A stretch of 54,580 nt of DNA from UMGS1851 sp900555605 (GCA_902472555.1 CABROF010000005.1:1-54580); one strand, 5' to 3'; positions 41,687 through 50,962 are shown, counted from the first letter of the stretch. The notes: generated by a model not told the origin, from the sequence alone. Numbers and translations are program-made.

Positions 41687-43405
41687 ATGAAAAGGCACTT
41701 GAAACGAATCGCACTGTCCCTTATGCTGACGTTCTCGCTGTCAGCGGGCGCCGGCTGCAACGCCGGGTCCCGGACAGGATCCGGGCAGGAAGCGACGCCG
41801 GCACGCGGCACCCCGGAGCCCTCGCCAAAGCCAACACAAACAATAGGAGATGATGAAATGTATGTACCGCAGCTATCCACAACCTGGTATGACGCAAAAA
41901 AAATAGTGGGGATCAATGACCAGGAATTTATCAGTGATTTTCTTCTGATTCAGGATAAACAAGACCGCTGGCACTGTATCGGGATCGGGGGACAGGATCA
42001 CATCCAGGATTCCTTTTTCCATGCCATCGGGGCCCAGCTGCTGGAACCCTTTACCTATACGGACCGGGTATACAGCAACGGCAAAACAAACCTGGAACAG
42101 ACGGATTGGATGTGGGCGCCGTATGCGATTTATTCCAAGGATGATAAAACCGCATATATGTATTATCATCATCAGACAAAAAGTAAAGAATCCCAAATGC
42201 GTATGCTGCAGTCCACGGATTCCTCTCTCAGCCAATGGATTCCCGTACAAAACAGCGATCTGGCTGAAGGCTGCATCGCCTTTACCGGAAACGGCTGCCG
42301 GGATGCCTGTATTTTTTTTGACGAAGCAGCAGGCAAATATCTGATGTATTATGCTGCAAACGGCATCTGCATGAGAACCTCGGATGATCTGATTCATTGG
42401 TCCGACCCTACTGTCGTGATGACTGTACCGGCTGGATTCCAGGCCGCGGAATCCCCCTTTGTAATCAAGCGGCACGGCTATTACTATCTGTTTGTAAGCG
42501 GCTTTGACTACGGACGGATTGCGGTATACGCCTCAAAGGATTATACAAATTTCGGGCATCCTGTGAAGGATCTTTTAGGCGAACTCAACGGACATGCGCC
42601 GGAAATCGTAACAGTGGACGGCATCGATTATATCGCCTGTGCGGCAATCAATGCCACGGACGGAAAAGAAACCTATCCGGGGGGACAGCCGGGCCAGCAC
42701 AATATTGTAGGCGTATATATTCAGGAATTAAAATGGACCCGGCAATCAGAGGCCGAATGGCTGAAGCTGCCCGCGCCGGCCCCTGACAGCGAATTACATC
42801 TCGTAACGGCAGAACCCGATTTTTACTGGAATTTCGAAGGTCTGCTGAAGGAGCAGATCAGCGGTACGGAGGGCGCCTCCCCAATCGCGGAAGAACATCT
42901 GACCGACGGCGTTCTGGGAAAAGCGCTTTGGCTGGATGGTGCATCACAGTATGCCATGCCGCAGTTTGATTTCAGGTTAGAACAGAATTTTACGATTTCC
43001 TTTTATATCATGATGGAAAATCTAAACGGAGATTTCAATGTACTGCTGTCAAAGGGCCCCAAGGACGCTGGACATCTGGAAATATACGTAACCCCCGCCG
43101 GAACCATCAGTTTTTATCAAAACGAACTGGGCATCCACGACACAGAGGGATTTGTTTGTGATTATGACTGGCATCACGTAGTCTTTACATACGACGGTTC
43201 GGCGCTGAACGGTTATCTGGACGGTGAAGCGATCTACACCGCCGAAGTTTCCGCCGTACCGGAAAATCGGGACGATACGCAGCTGGTCTTCGGCAGTTTT
43301 GCCCCTTCACAGACTGAGTCGTACTATTATTTCAATGGCGGAATCGATGAGTTAAAAGTTTTCAGCCGGGTCCTGACGCCTGAGGAATTGGGAATCAGCG
43401 GCTGA
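41687..43405 (+). CDS. GH43-like lipoprotein with C-terminal LamG domain
   Basis: The 572-residue protein starts with a signal (MKRHLKRIALSLMLTFSLSA) ending at a probable lipid-modified Cys 24. After a Pro/Thr linker, a five-bladed-propeller enzyme like GH43 (possibly GH32/GH68-type) is seen: TDWMWAPYAIYSKDD, DACIFFDEAAGKYLMYYAAN, SDDLIHWSDPT, AESPFVIKRHGYYYLFVSG and LNGHAPEIV. Candidate acids sit in the repeated APY/ESP/APE segments. The C-terminus is a LamG sandwich (NFTISFYIMMENLNG, YDWHHVVFTYDGSALNGYLD, FNGGIDELKVFSRVLTPEE). It likely cleaves arabinose/xylose-containing glycans at the cell surface. AGG lies eight bases before ATG 41687. Confidence 0.8.
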   Translation: MKRHLKRIALSLMLTFSLSAGAGCNAGSRTGSGQEATPARGTPEPSPKPTQTIGDDEMYVPQLSTTWYDAKKIVGINDQEFISDFLLIQDKQDRWHCIGIGGQDHIQDSFFHAIGAQLLEPFTYTDRVYSNGKTNLEQTDWMWAPYAIYSKDDKTAYMYYHHQTKSKESQMRMLQSTDSSLSQWIPVQNSDLAEGCIAFTGNGCRDACIFFDEAAGKYLMYYAANGICMRTSDDLIHWSDPTVVMTVPAGFQAAESPFVIKRHGYYYLFVSGFDYGRIAVYASKDYTNFGHPVKDLLGELNGHAPEIVTVDGIDYIACAAINATDGKETYPGGQPGQHNIVGVYIQELKWTRQSEAEWLKLPAPAPDSELHLVTAEPDFYWNFEGLLKEQISGTEGASPIAEEHLTDGVLGKALWLDGASQYAMPQFDFRLEQNFTISFYIMMENLNGDFNVLLSKGPKDAGHLEIYVTPAGTISFYQNELGIHDTEGFVCDYDWHHVVFTYDGSALNGYLDGEAIYTAEVSAVPENRDDTQLVFGSFAPSQTESYYYFNGGIDELKVFSRVLTPEELGISG

Positions 43406-43436
43406 AAAGGGCAAAGCAGAAAAGTAAAAGGATTCT

Positions 43437-44231
43437 TTACTTAAAATATGCATAATTTTTACGGAATTGCGTTGGCGTGCAGCGGAATTCCTGCCGGAAT
43501 CTTTTACTAAAATGAAATTGATCGCAAAATCCGAGAGAATCCGATATGTTCTGCACGGACATATCGGATTTTATCAATAAATCACAAGCTTTCACCAGTT
43601 TTTGCCGCATAATGTACTGCTGCGGCGACATTCCCAATTCATCTTTAAACAGCCGATAAAGGTACGATTCCGAATAATTCACGGCGCGGGCGATTGCACT
43701 TACGGAAAGATCCGTATCCAGCTGCGCTTCAATTAAAGCTGCCGCTGCTTCCAATTTTCTGAGAGATTGAAAGCGAACCGGCGTGCCGCAGTCAATCAGC
43801 GCGTTTAAAATCGCATACTCCAGATAGTTGCGCTTGATTTTAGCAGTCAGATCCGACCCGGATGCATATTTTACAAAATTGGAAATATACCCGCAGATCT
43901 GCTGTGAGGTTCTTTCCGGCAGTTTACACGGAATATCATAGTATTTTTTTAAATCAAATTTATGATTGATCAGCACGGTCATATATACCCACTGTGCCTG
44001 CAGCGGCTTTCCGTCCGGCCGAAGATGATGAACAATGGTCTGCTGTGCCTTTTCCGGTGTATAAAAGCATTCTCCGGCACAAATCATATATTTTTTCCGG
44101 TCAATATAAATCTCATATGAACCCTCCAGGCAGGAAACCACGGTAATGCAGGAAATCGTTTTATGATCGGTCTGTCCTTCTGTATCAAATGCATTCCCCC
44201 CTGCCAGGCAGTTTATAATCTGGATATCCAT
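43437..44231 (-). CDS. AraC-family transcriptional regulator
   Basis: The 264-residue protein has a cupin-like sensor (ISCITVVSCLEGSYEIYIDR, then AGECFYTPEKAQQTI) and a C-terminal AraC domain: LSVSAIARAVNYSESYLYRL with FKDELGMSPQQYIMRQKL, then VQNISDSLGFCDQFHFSKRF and CTPTQFRKNY. AGGGGGG lies before ATG 44231. It converges on the GH43 gene with 31 bases between stops, and lies behind the anchored beta-sandwich gene. It probably senses a sugar and controls the surface glycan locus. Confidence 0.9.
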   Translation of the reverse strand: MDIQIINCLAGGNAFDTEGQTDHKTISCITVVSCLEGSYEIYIDRKKYMICAGECFYTPEKAQQTIVHHLRPDGKPLQAQWVYMTVLINHKFDLKKYYDIPCKLPERTSQQICGYISNFVKYASGSDLTAKIKRNYLEYAILNALIDCGTPVRFQSLRKLEAAAALIEAQLDTDLSVSAIARAVNYSESYLYRLFKDELGMSPQQYIMRQKLVKACDLLIKSDMSVQNISDSLGFCDQFHFSKRFRQEFRCTPTQFRKNYAYFK

Positions 44232-44456
44232 TGATCATCCCCCCTGTGATTCCTTCTGTTTTGTCTATATGATTAGTATACAATAAATGGCGAAAAAGAG
44301 AATAGCTATAAGAAGAAAATCCACAGTAATCCGGCCGTGTTTTTTGAGGTAAATTTTATCATCCAAAATGGGAAAGAGGTGTCCCATCCGGTTCTACGGT
44401 CTTGAGGCACCATCATCTGTCGGCGATTTTCTGAAAAATTTGTGCAGGCAGGTGCG

Positions 44457-45566
44457 CTACATGCTGCAGGTTCTGCGGGCATTCCGCAGGCATAAGAGTC
44501 CCGCAAAACAGAGCAGACAGATAACCCATATCAAAGTCTGCACGTTTTGCAGTTCCCCGGTTTCCGGCACCGTCGGCCTCGTTTCCGGAGCCTTTGCAGA
44601 AGAAATAATAAAGCCGTCAAATTCAACAAATGCATCAGGGCATGCAGCGGCTTCGGCAGGAACTGTTTTTGACCGCACGAGAATGGTATGCTGTGTCTCG
44701 GATAGCGTGCTTGCTTCAAATACAACGTTCTTGGGTAGATATTGATTTGCTTTATACAGAGAGATCGTCTCAACAGGCTGCCCGTCAAGGAAAATCTCCA
44801 TGTCCGCATCTGCGCTGGCATGACATTCTGACATCAAAACACCGATATAGCTTCCGTAAAATGTATATTCAATACTGCACGGCATTACGTTCTCATTGCA
44901 GTGCGTTGTTTGGTTGTACGACTGCGCTGTATCCGGATGATTGCGTGCAGACAGGTTGGTATAACGGATTGCAGGATCCGTATCATCGATTATCGTATAT
45001 GCATTTCCGGAATCAATCCTGGTTATCAATGCATCAAATTCAATAAAAGGATACCCTGGAACATCTGAATCCTCCGCCGCGCAGGAAACCTCGAGCATAT
45101 GCGGCCCCTCCGGCAGACCATCTGCAGCGAATACGATCTGTTGTTCTGTATACGTCGGCGCATACAGGTCAACCTGCTCATATTGGACTCCGTCAATTTT
45201 AATATTGATCTTCGGGCTGTTAAAGCAGGTACACATTACAATCGCAATGTATGATCCGGAAAAACGATACGTAAAGCCTGTTGCTGCATTCTGTTCATTA
45301 AAACGGCTGCCGCCTCCGTACGGATTTGAAATAATCGGATACGGTACAAAACCAATATAACGAAAGCCCGCCTCCGTATCGTCAACAACCCGCAGCCCCA
45401 TCGCAGTCAGCGCTTCCTCCTGATACGCGGAAAGCGTATCTCCGGCTGCGGGTCTCACTCCCTGGACCTCTGCAGAACCTGGGCCATGATTGTCTGCGGA
45501 TGCACGCACAGGCATCTGCAGCGCAAATAAGAGCATAACAACAAAAAAATATAAATAACGTTTCAT
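44457..45566 (-). CDS. Secreted two-repeat beta-sandwich protein with C-terminal anchor
   Basis: The 369-residue protein has a signal peptide (MKRYLYFFVVMLLFALQMPV, then RASA). Two homologous beta-rich repeats follow: the first has DDTEAGFRYIGFVP and FSGSYIAIVMCTCFNSPKIN, then KIDGVQYEQVDLY and PFIEFDALI; the second has DDTDPAIRYTNLSA, FYGSYIGVLMSECHASADAD, IFLDGQPVETISLY and AFVEFDGFI. These look like galactose-binding-type carbohydrate modules. It ends VPETGE, a membrane segment (LIWVICLLCFAGLLCL) and RNARR, like a sortase or membrane anchor. GGGAGGT precedes ATG 45566. No enzyme residues are evident; glycan binding is inferred. Confidence 0.7.
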   Translation of the reverse strand: MKRYLYFFVVMLLFALQMPVRASADNHGPGSAEVQGVRPAAGDTLSAYQEEALTAMGLRVVDDTEAGFRYIGFVPYPIISNPYGGGSRFNEQNAATGFTYRFSGSYIAIVMCTCFNSPKINIKIDGVQYEQVDLYAPTYTEQQIVFAADGLPEGPHMLEVSCAAEDSDVPGYPFIEFDALITRIDSGNAYTIIDDTDPAIRYTNLSARNHPDTAQSYNQTTHCNENVMPCSIEYTFYGSYIGVLMSECHASADADMEIFLDGQPVETISLYKANQYLPKNVVFEASTLSETQHTILVRSKTVPAEAAACPDAFVEFDGFIISSAKAPETRPTVPETGELQNVQTLIWVICLLCFAGLLCLRNARRTCSM

Positions 45567-45740
45567 AATTACCTCCCTTTCCATTTATCAGAAATTGAAA
45601 TCTGTATAAAAGGCGGCAGCGTGCAGAATCTTCATCCAGACCTCTGCCTATACAGGATAATTTTATTATAGAACCGTCTCCATGACTTTTTATGTCGTGT
45701 ACTCTGCCTTATATGTACAGAACTATGATCCTTTTCATGC

Positions 45741-45778
45741 AAAAAAATGCTTTCGGCCGCAGAACTGCGGCCGAAGGC
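45741..45778 (-). terminator. Terminator of the surface operon
   Basis: TTCGGCCGCAG and CTGCGGCCGAA form a perfect 11-bp stem with a two-base loop; on the minus strand AGCATTTTTTT follows. It closes the transcript ending with the gene at 45842. Confidence 0.85.
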
Positions 45779-45841
45779 ACGGTAAATGGGGAACCTGTAA
45801 CTCGATTCCGCCTTTCTAAGGAAAGGACGCGGATTACCTGC

Positions 45842-46762
45842 CTATCCCTGTCTCTTTTTCTTCTTGGAAATCACGGCAATGATAATCACTGCTGCAATTA
45901 CCGCAGCCGCAGCGCAGGCAATGATGATAATGGTGGTGCTGTTTCCGGAAGAAGACGGCTCCGCTGCCTTTGCCGTAGCTTTTGCCGTAACCGTTTCCGT
46001 TGCCTGGGGTGCAGCTGTCTTCTGCCCTTCCGGAGAAGCCGGCGGTGTCGTCGCCTCAGGGGTCTGGGTCGGAGCCTGCGTCGGCGGCGCCGTATACGCC
46101 GGAAGCGCATCCGCTGTATAAAGATTATAGACGAATACCTCTATGTAAGAAGAGTCATAATTTGCCGCATGCATACCGAGATGGGTCAGCGGTGCTGCCT
46201 CCTGCAGATAAGAGGTGTCCCATTGATTGTGTTCACAAATGGAAGAAAAAGGAATAAAAATATATCCCTCAAATTCATAAGGAAGCGTAAAACCATATCT
46301 TCCGCTTACAGAGGCCTCATCTGTCCAAACAGCCTCCTGCATCACACCGCTTGTGTCAACCAGAACGGTTTTGGTCGTATCATTGCTTCTCAAAAATAGG
46401 TTTGTACTTCCTTCTATACGCGGCATTACGGAAAAATAGATGTCGCCGTCGCTGTTGTTCAGCACCTCCATAACAAAATACTTTTTACCGGTAAATACCG
46501 CCGTATTTCCGGGCGCCTGCTGAAGCGCGACATCATAGCAGTCAGCCGCATCGGATGTTGAGATCACCACTGCCTCTCCGTCACAGGCAAAAGAGCCAAA
46601 CATCGCCGTACCGATTTCCACCTCATCCAGGTCATCCGCTAATGTGAGAGAAACCTTTTCCGTACCGTACGCAGCCTCCTTGCCCTCTGCCATGGCTACG
46701 GAAGAAAACAGCATGAGCGCAATTAACAATACCGCCGATGATACCATACATTTTTTCATCAT
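45842..46762 (-). CDS. Membrane-anchored surface protein with Pro/Thr stalk
   Basis: The 306-residue protein has a signal peptide (VSSAVLLIALMLFSSVAMA), one globular beta-rich domain of about 180 residues, a Pro/Thr/Ala stalk (YTAPPTQAPTQTPEATTPPA) and a C-terminal membrane segment with a KKKKRQG tail. The domain shares its layout with the protein at 50081: YFVMEVLNNSDGDIYFSV, VLVDTSGVMQEAV, then SGRYGFTLPYEFEGYIFIP. The start is placed at ATG 46762 since AAGGAGG lies six bases ahead; 46768 is too close. It follows the GH99-like gene in the same operon. Family unrecognised; a surface binding role is inferred. Confidence 0.7.
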   Translation of the reverse strand: MMKKCMVSSAVLLIALMLFSSVAMAEGKEAAYGTEKVSLTLADDLDEVEIGTAMFGSFACDGEAVVISTSDAADCYDVALQQAPGNTAVFTGKKYFVMEVLNNSDGDIYFSVMPRIEGSTNLFLRSNDTTKTVLVDTSGVMQEAVWTDEASVSGRYGFTLPYEFEGYIFIPFSSICEHNQWDTSYLQEAAPLTHLGMHAANYDSSYIEVFVYNLYTADALPAYTAPPTQAPTQTPEATTPPASPEGQKTAAPQATETVTAKATAKAAEPSSSGNSTTIIIIACAAAAVIAAVIIIAVISKKKKRQG

Positions 46763-46821
46763 ATACATCCTCCTTCAATCTAATATAAAGCCGGCCTTCG
46801 GACGGGCTTTTCCAAGATCAA

Positions 46822-48654
46822 TTACTTGCCTATATAATATTGATAGCTCAATCTTCCCATGGGCAGCGCGCTTCCGCTGGTGTAATAGCTCATGATATCA
46901 GAGGGCGTCTCAACACCGTCTGCGATTTTGAAATAAAACGCGTCCGTCTCTGCAAGCCCCACTGCGCTGCGCGGTATTTTTATCTCAAATACCGCGCCCG
47001 ATACTGCAAACTCCGCCTCTGCGCAAGCAGTGCCGCTGTAATCCGCAGACAGCCGCTCGATCACCGCGGTATTTCCGTCTCGATTTCGATTGATTACATA
47101 TTCATAGCCTTCCCATCCTTTGGAAGCAACCGTCCCTGTTCCGATCAGCAAATTCATCCAATTCTCACCGGCAGCTTCTGTAAGGTCTGCATCAGACTTC
47201 ACCATGAAATATAAATAGGTATCATCAAAAGACACCTTAACCTCCTGGAGATTGTTTCGTTTCGGGTCTGCCTGATAACGGATCACCTTCGAACTGCCGT
47301 AGGAATCACGTTTTACATTTGCCTTTCCGACGTCCCTGTAAACAGCGGCCACATCCTCCCATTGCCCGATATCGCCCCCGATTTCAATCGTTTTAGAGGC
47401 AGGCGCAGTATAATAGCCGTCAAAAGAATCATATTTATATTTTCTGACGTTCTGCATGAGCTGGATATAATATGCGTCATTGTACCCGCCCTTCATCATC
47501 TCGATATCCCGGGAATATTCCAGATCCACGTTGTCACAGAGCATATATTCGCCTCCGTACGCAGATTTAAACGCAATCCACTCGTTCCATCCGGTGACAA
47601 AAACAAGCTCCGGCTCCTGATCAAAAACAGTCTCCCACTGCGATTGAAAAAAGGTCCCTGTTAAAATATCCGCAGAAACGTTTTCTCCTGTCTCTACATT
47701 GTAACCGCGTCCCCAGTTGCACCAATTCTCATGTGTCAAAGAAAAGCTGAAAGGTACCATCGGATGCGTTGCCACGGAGACACTCATCATATTCCCGTTC
47801 ATGGGCTGCGGATACTGCCATTCTGTATAAGGAAACGTATTGTCATTCACTTCATCGTTGGGCCATCTGGCCTCCCTGATATGGAAGAAGTTCCGCACCT
47901 CCTCGCTGAGGGGAGCAGGAAGATATTCGTAGTCAGACCTGGTCTGCGCTTCCGCAATGTCCTTTGACACAGAATCATATCCAATAATCATGGGCTTGCC
48001 GTTTACTCTATACCATGCCTCGGGATACAGATTTTGTGAATACAGCTCCTGATACAGCGCATTGATTGTTTGTATGGAGCGGCTGTGCGTGTAGAATACG
48101 ACCTGCGGCGCATCCCATCCCTCATTGCGGTATTCTTCGATAATCCGCAGAATTCTTTTATAAACCGAAGAATAGGTTAACGTATTTGTCGTATCAAATA
48201 CAAGAAAATCAATATCCGCCATGGTCAGCAGCTCAATCTGCTTGCGGATTACCCATTCATCTCCGCTGTTATAATATCCCCAAAGCGGTTCATCCCAATA
48301 ATACGGTTGGCCCGCGGGACAGACCGCATCCTCCTCCAGCAGTACTTTTGAAATGCCGTACTGCTCAAGCAGAATTCTCGTATTGTAGATATCCGCGCCG
48401 AAAGGCTGCCCCATCCAGAGAAAAAAGAAGATCCCCACCTCTCTGTTTTCCTTTGCATCCGCCACGGTCTGAAAGGTTCGGCCGAACTGATCGATTCCCA
48501 CCAGCAGATTCATCTGATAGCCGTCTCCGTAAAGGTCCCCTTCATATTCTGTTTTTTTCATTTCCGTCTCCTTCTTCTCTCCGCATGATACACACACTGC
48601 TGCTAAAGAGAGTAAAAATAAAAGCGATAACAATTTACAACCGATCTTTTTCAT
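46822..48654 (-). CDS. GH71/GH99-like lipoprotein with C-terminal CBM9-like domain
   Basis: The 610-residue protein has a lipoprotein signal (LLSLLFLLSLAAVCVSC, Cys 24). The central part resembles the GH71/GH99-like barrels: REVGIFFFLWMGQPFGADIY, PLWGYYNSGDEWVIRKQIEL, DIDFLVFDTTNTLTYSSVYK, GKPMIIGY and VTGWNEWIAFKSAYGGEY. The C-terminal 180 residues look like a CBM9/DOMON sandwich (VKVSFDDTYLYFMVKSDADL, WEGYEYVINR, FEIKIPRSAVGL). It should bind and cut an external glycan, perhaps alpha-linked, with substrate unknown. Its ATG overlaps the GDSL gene stop in an ATGA arrangement, so the two are coupled. Confidence 0.75.
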   Translation of the reverse strand: MKKIGCKLLSLLFLLSLAAVCVSCGEKKETEMKKTEYEGDLYGDGYQMNLLVGIDQFGRTFQTVADAKENREVGIFFFLWMGQPFGADIYNTRILLEQYGISKVLLEEDAVCPAGQPYYWDEPLWGYYNSGDEWVIRKQIELLTMADIDFLVFDTTNTLTYSSVYKRILRIIEEYRNEGWDAPQVVFYTHSRSIQTINALYQELYSQNLYPEAWYRVNGKPMIIGYDSVSKDIAEAQTRSDYEYLPAPLSEEVRNFFHIREARWPNDEVNDNTFPYTEWQYPQPMNGNMMSVSVATHPMVPFSFSLTHENWCNWGRGYNVETGENVSADILTGTFFQSQWETVFDQEPELVFVTGWNEWIAFKSAYGGEYMLCDNVDLEYSRDIEMMKGGYNDAYYIQLMQNVRKYKYDSFDGYYTAPASKTIEIGGDIGQWEDVAAVYRDVGKANVKRDSYGSSKVIRYQADPKRNNLQEVKVSFDDTYLYFMVKSDADLTEAAGENWMNLLIGTGTVASKGWEGYEYVINRNRDGNTAVIERLSADYSGTACAEAEFAVSGAVFEIKIPRSAVGLAETDAFYFKIADGVETPSDIMSYYTSGSALPMGRLSYQYYIGK

Positions 48655-49910
48655 ATCTTCACCATACAGGATATCAAATTCATAGCATACACCCTGATCA
48701 GCCAATCATTCGGATGATTAATGTTATTTCCGCTGGTGGAAGCGTAATCCTTTACCTTCAGGATATCGCTGTGCACTGCAAACATATCTACAAAAGCAAC
48801 GCCGTCTCCGGACAGCTTTTGGTATGCCGCGGGAAGCTGATCCTGCCCTTGCAGAAAGCCTCCTTTTTCATTGGGTACCATGGGAGCCACAACAATAAAT
48901 TCACAATCCGGATTGGCGGCTTTCACCGTATCCATAATTGACTGAATATTCGCCGCTACATCACTGCTTGCTTTACCGCCGTCATTCATGCCGAAACCGA
49001 TTACAACAAGGTCCGGCGATTTTTTAGCAACAAGCGCTTCCGCATTCTCGGCACCCCATTTGGAATCCATCCCGCCTACCGAAGGATTGCTTAAAACAAT
49101 TCTGCTGTCGTACCGTTCCGTAAGCGCCTTCTTGAAAAGCTCTGAGAAATAGTCCTGCCGCGGCTCCCGATTATACATTTTACTGGAATCACAGCCCGTA
49201 AAGATGCTGTCCCCGTAAAAAATCAAATTCACGCGCTCTCCTGCTTCTAATTTGGCACGCGTTTTGGCAAGCTTGTCGCCTTGATAAGCCGTGACGGTTC
49301 CCTGCCAGTCTTCATATTGATATTCGTACGTTACGCGGATCTGTTTTCCGTAATAAAATTCTCCCACGCAATAAAGCGCATCGCCGAATCGGGAGCGTCC
49401 GAGGGCATCCCAGGGAGAAGCTGCATTCCACCCATTCGCCGTATCGCCCCATGCAGTTATGTAATTGCCGTTCTCGTCTTTTCCCGACAAATCATTCTCC
49501 GTGAAATACGGTATTTCAGACCCTTCCTTCCAGATCAGCGTGTTGGTTCCTTTCTCCCATTCATAATCTTTGCCTTCTGTGTAAACCTTCTGCTGCGTGA
49601 CATCGGTTATTTCCGAAATGCGAACCGGGGTAAATAGCATTTTCCCGGTTATGGAGCCGTCCGCCCGTTTGATCATGGTAACGCACTCCTGATACATGAC
49701 GTTTGTACGCCAGAAAGGCATGGCATTTTTCTCAAAGTCCGTCTCGTAATGCAGCATCTCTCCGTAGGTTTTTCTGGGCGGCTGCTCCGTACGCTCCGGC
49801 TGTTTGTCGTCTCCGGACTGTGTTCCCGTGCAGCCCGCCGCAAAAGTAACGCCTAATATCATCATTAATAATAAGCATATCCTTTTCCGCGGATTCCTTG
49901 TATAGCTCAT
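48651..49910 (-). CDS. SGNH/GDSL-family esterase lipoprotein
   Basis: The 419-residue protein has a lipoprotein signal (ICLLLMMILGVTFAAGC, Cys 27). An N-terminal beta domain of about 200 residues is followed by the SGNH hydrolase: NLIFYGDSIFTG (nucleophile Ser), SNPSVGGMDSKWG, VVIGFGMNDGG (Asn) and NNINHPNDWLIR (Asp/His pair). Such enzymes remove acetyl or other acyl groups from polysaccharides. ATG 49910 has GAGGTGG upstream. It heads the esterase-GH99-surface protein operon behind the promoter at 49943-49971. Deacylation before cleavage by the partner is a reasonable inference. Confidence 0.85.
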   Translation of the reverse strand: MSYTRNPRKRICLLLMMILGVTFAAGCTGTQSGDDKQPERTEQPPRKTYGEMLHYETDFEKNAMPFWRTNVMYQECVTMIKRADGSITGKMLFTPVRISEITDVTQQKVYTEGKDYEWEKGTNTLIWKEGSEIPYFTENDLSGKDENGNYITAWGDTANGWNAASPWDALGRSRFGDALYCVGEFYYGKQIRVTYEYQYEDWQGTVTAYQGDKLAKTRAKLEAGERVNLIFYGDSIFTGCDSSKMYNREPRQDYFSELFKKALTERYDSRIVLSNPSVGGMDSKWGAENAEALVAKKSPDLVVIGFGMNDGGKASSDVAANIQSIMDTVKAANPDCEFIVVAPMVPNEKGGFLQGQDQLPAAYQKLSGDGVAFVDMFAVHSDILKVKDYASTSGNNINHPNDWLIRVYAMNLISCMVKI

Positions 49911-49942
49911 TGGTACCACCTCTTTCTGATTTTATGCTTTTT

Positions 49943-49971
49943 ATTATCATATATAGAAAATAAAAAGTCAA
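49943..49971 (-). promoter_or_regulatory. Promoter of the esterase-glycosidase-surface operon
   Basis: Minus-strand TTGACT (49966-49971) and GATAAT (49943-49948) are 17 bases apart, 33 bases before the esterase start, in very A+T-rich DNA. Confidence 0.7.
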
Positions 49972-49994
49972 ATATTTTTTTATTATTTTTTATA

Positions 49995-50023
49995 TTGACA
50001 TATTTATATAACTAATTTACAAT
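49995..50023 (+). promoter_or_regulatory. Promoter of the plus-strand surface protein
   Basis: TTGACA (49995-50000) and TACAAT (50018-50023) are 17 bases apart, 57 bases ahead of ATG 50081. It is back to back with the esterase operon promoter, only 23 bases away, so one regulator could serve both. Confidence 0.7.
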
Positions 50024-50080
50024 ATTAATTGTTTTTAGTTCATTTAATTTAAATCGTTTTAATTTGAAGGGGGTTTTTTT

Positions 50081-50962
50081 ATGAAAAAAAGACAGCTATT
50101 TTCCGTATTCATTCTGCTGGTATTTCTCTTTTCCACCAGCGTCCTTGTCAGCTCCGCGGCCGAAATCCAAACGGATTTGACGATTCAATACGGCAAACGG
50201 CAGATTGCCGCTCTTCGCTACGGTGATGAGAGCGTTCGCTATTACACCTTTGCTGATATGGGTACCGCTGATTGGGTCTATTACACAGACGATTTTCTTA
50301 CATCCGGCGACCGCGCCGAATTTTCAAAGGACGCCGCGTATTTCGCGGTCAATCTGCAAAATACCACAAGCGATTCCGTGGCCTTTACGTTTCAGCCTGC
50401 TACCGCAGTGTTAAACGGTTCTGAATATCAGGAAGGCGCAACCTACTATATTGGTAAAAATGCCGTAGTTTATCTGGTAGACGGAACAACAGGCGTCCGG
50501 AGTACGGCAGCCATGTTTGAAACGCCCTTCTCCGGCAGATACTGCTATGAAATTCCCGCCGGTTTCAGCGGATGGGCAATTGTTTCCCTTGATGCACTCA
50601 GCGCAAATCCAAATTATGATGCAGCAGCCGCGACACCCGCAACATCCGATTGGAGCAAAACCACAAAAGTGTTCTCCAGATTTTCGTTCTGGCTTACTGC
50701 GCCGGTTCCGACAGGCCACGCAGGCATAGCAAACGGTGCACAGATGATTAAAGGTACGGCTCTGATTCAAGGAGCGCTTCCGGAATATGAAGCGCCCTCC
50801 ACCGAGACGCCTGATATAGATCCGGTGCCTACGGTACCGCAAACCGGTGAGGTCCCCAAAACAGGCGACAGCGGCATGGCGCTGTCGGTCGGTATGCTCT
50901 TGCTTACGGCCGCCGGATTATATGTTGCGATCTGCCGCGGAAAAAGAAAGAATACAAACTGA
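50081..50962 (+). CDS. Surface protein with VPxTG-type C-terminal anchor
   Basis: The 293-residue protein has a signal peptide (LFSVFILLVFLFSTSVLVSS, then AAE). Its beta-rich domain parallels the protein at 45842 (YFAVNLQNTTSDSVAFTF, VVYLVDGTTGVRSTA, SGRYCYEIPAGFSGWAIV). The C-terminus is PTVPQTGEVPKTGDSGMALS, a membrane segment (VGMLLLTAAGLYVAI) and CRGKRKNTN, the layout of a sortase signal with VPQTG or VPKTG in place of LPxTG. GAAGGGGG lies eight bases before ATG 50081. It is divergent to the esterase operon and ends in a strong terminator. Probable wall-linked partner of the glycan-degrading lipoproteins; function inferred. Confidence 0.75.
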   Translation: MKKRQLFSVFILLVFLFSTSVLVSSAAEIQTDLTIQYGKRQIAALRYGDESVRYYTFADMGTADWVYYTDDFLTSGDRAEFSKDAAYFAVNLQNTTSDSVAFTFQPATAVLNGSEYQEGATYYIGKNAVVYLVDGTTGVRSTAAMFETPFSGRYCYEIPAGFSGWAIVSLDALSANPNYDAAAATPATSDWSKTTKVFSRFSFWLTAPVPTGHAGIANGAQMIKGTALIQGALPEYEAPSTETPDIDPVPTVPQTGEVPKTGDSGMALSVGMLLLTAAGLYVAICRGKRKNTN

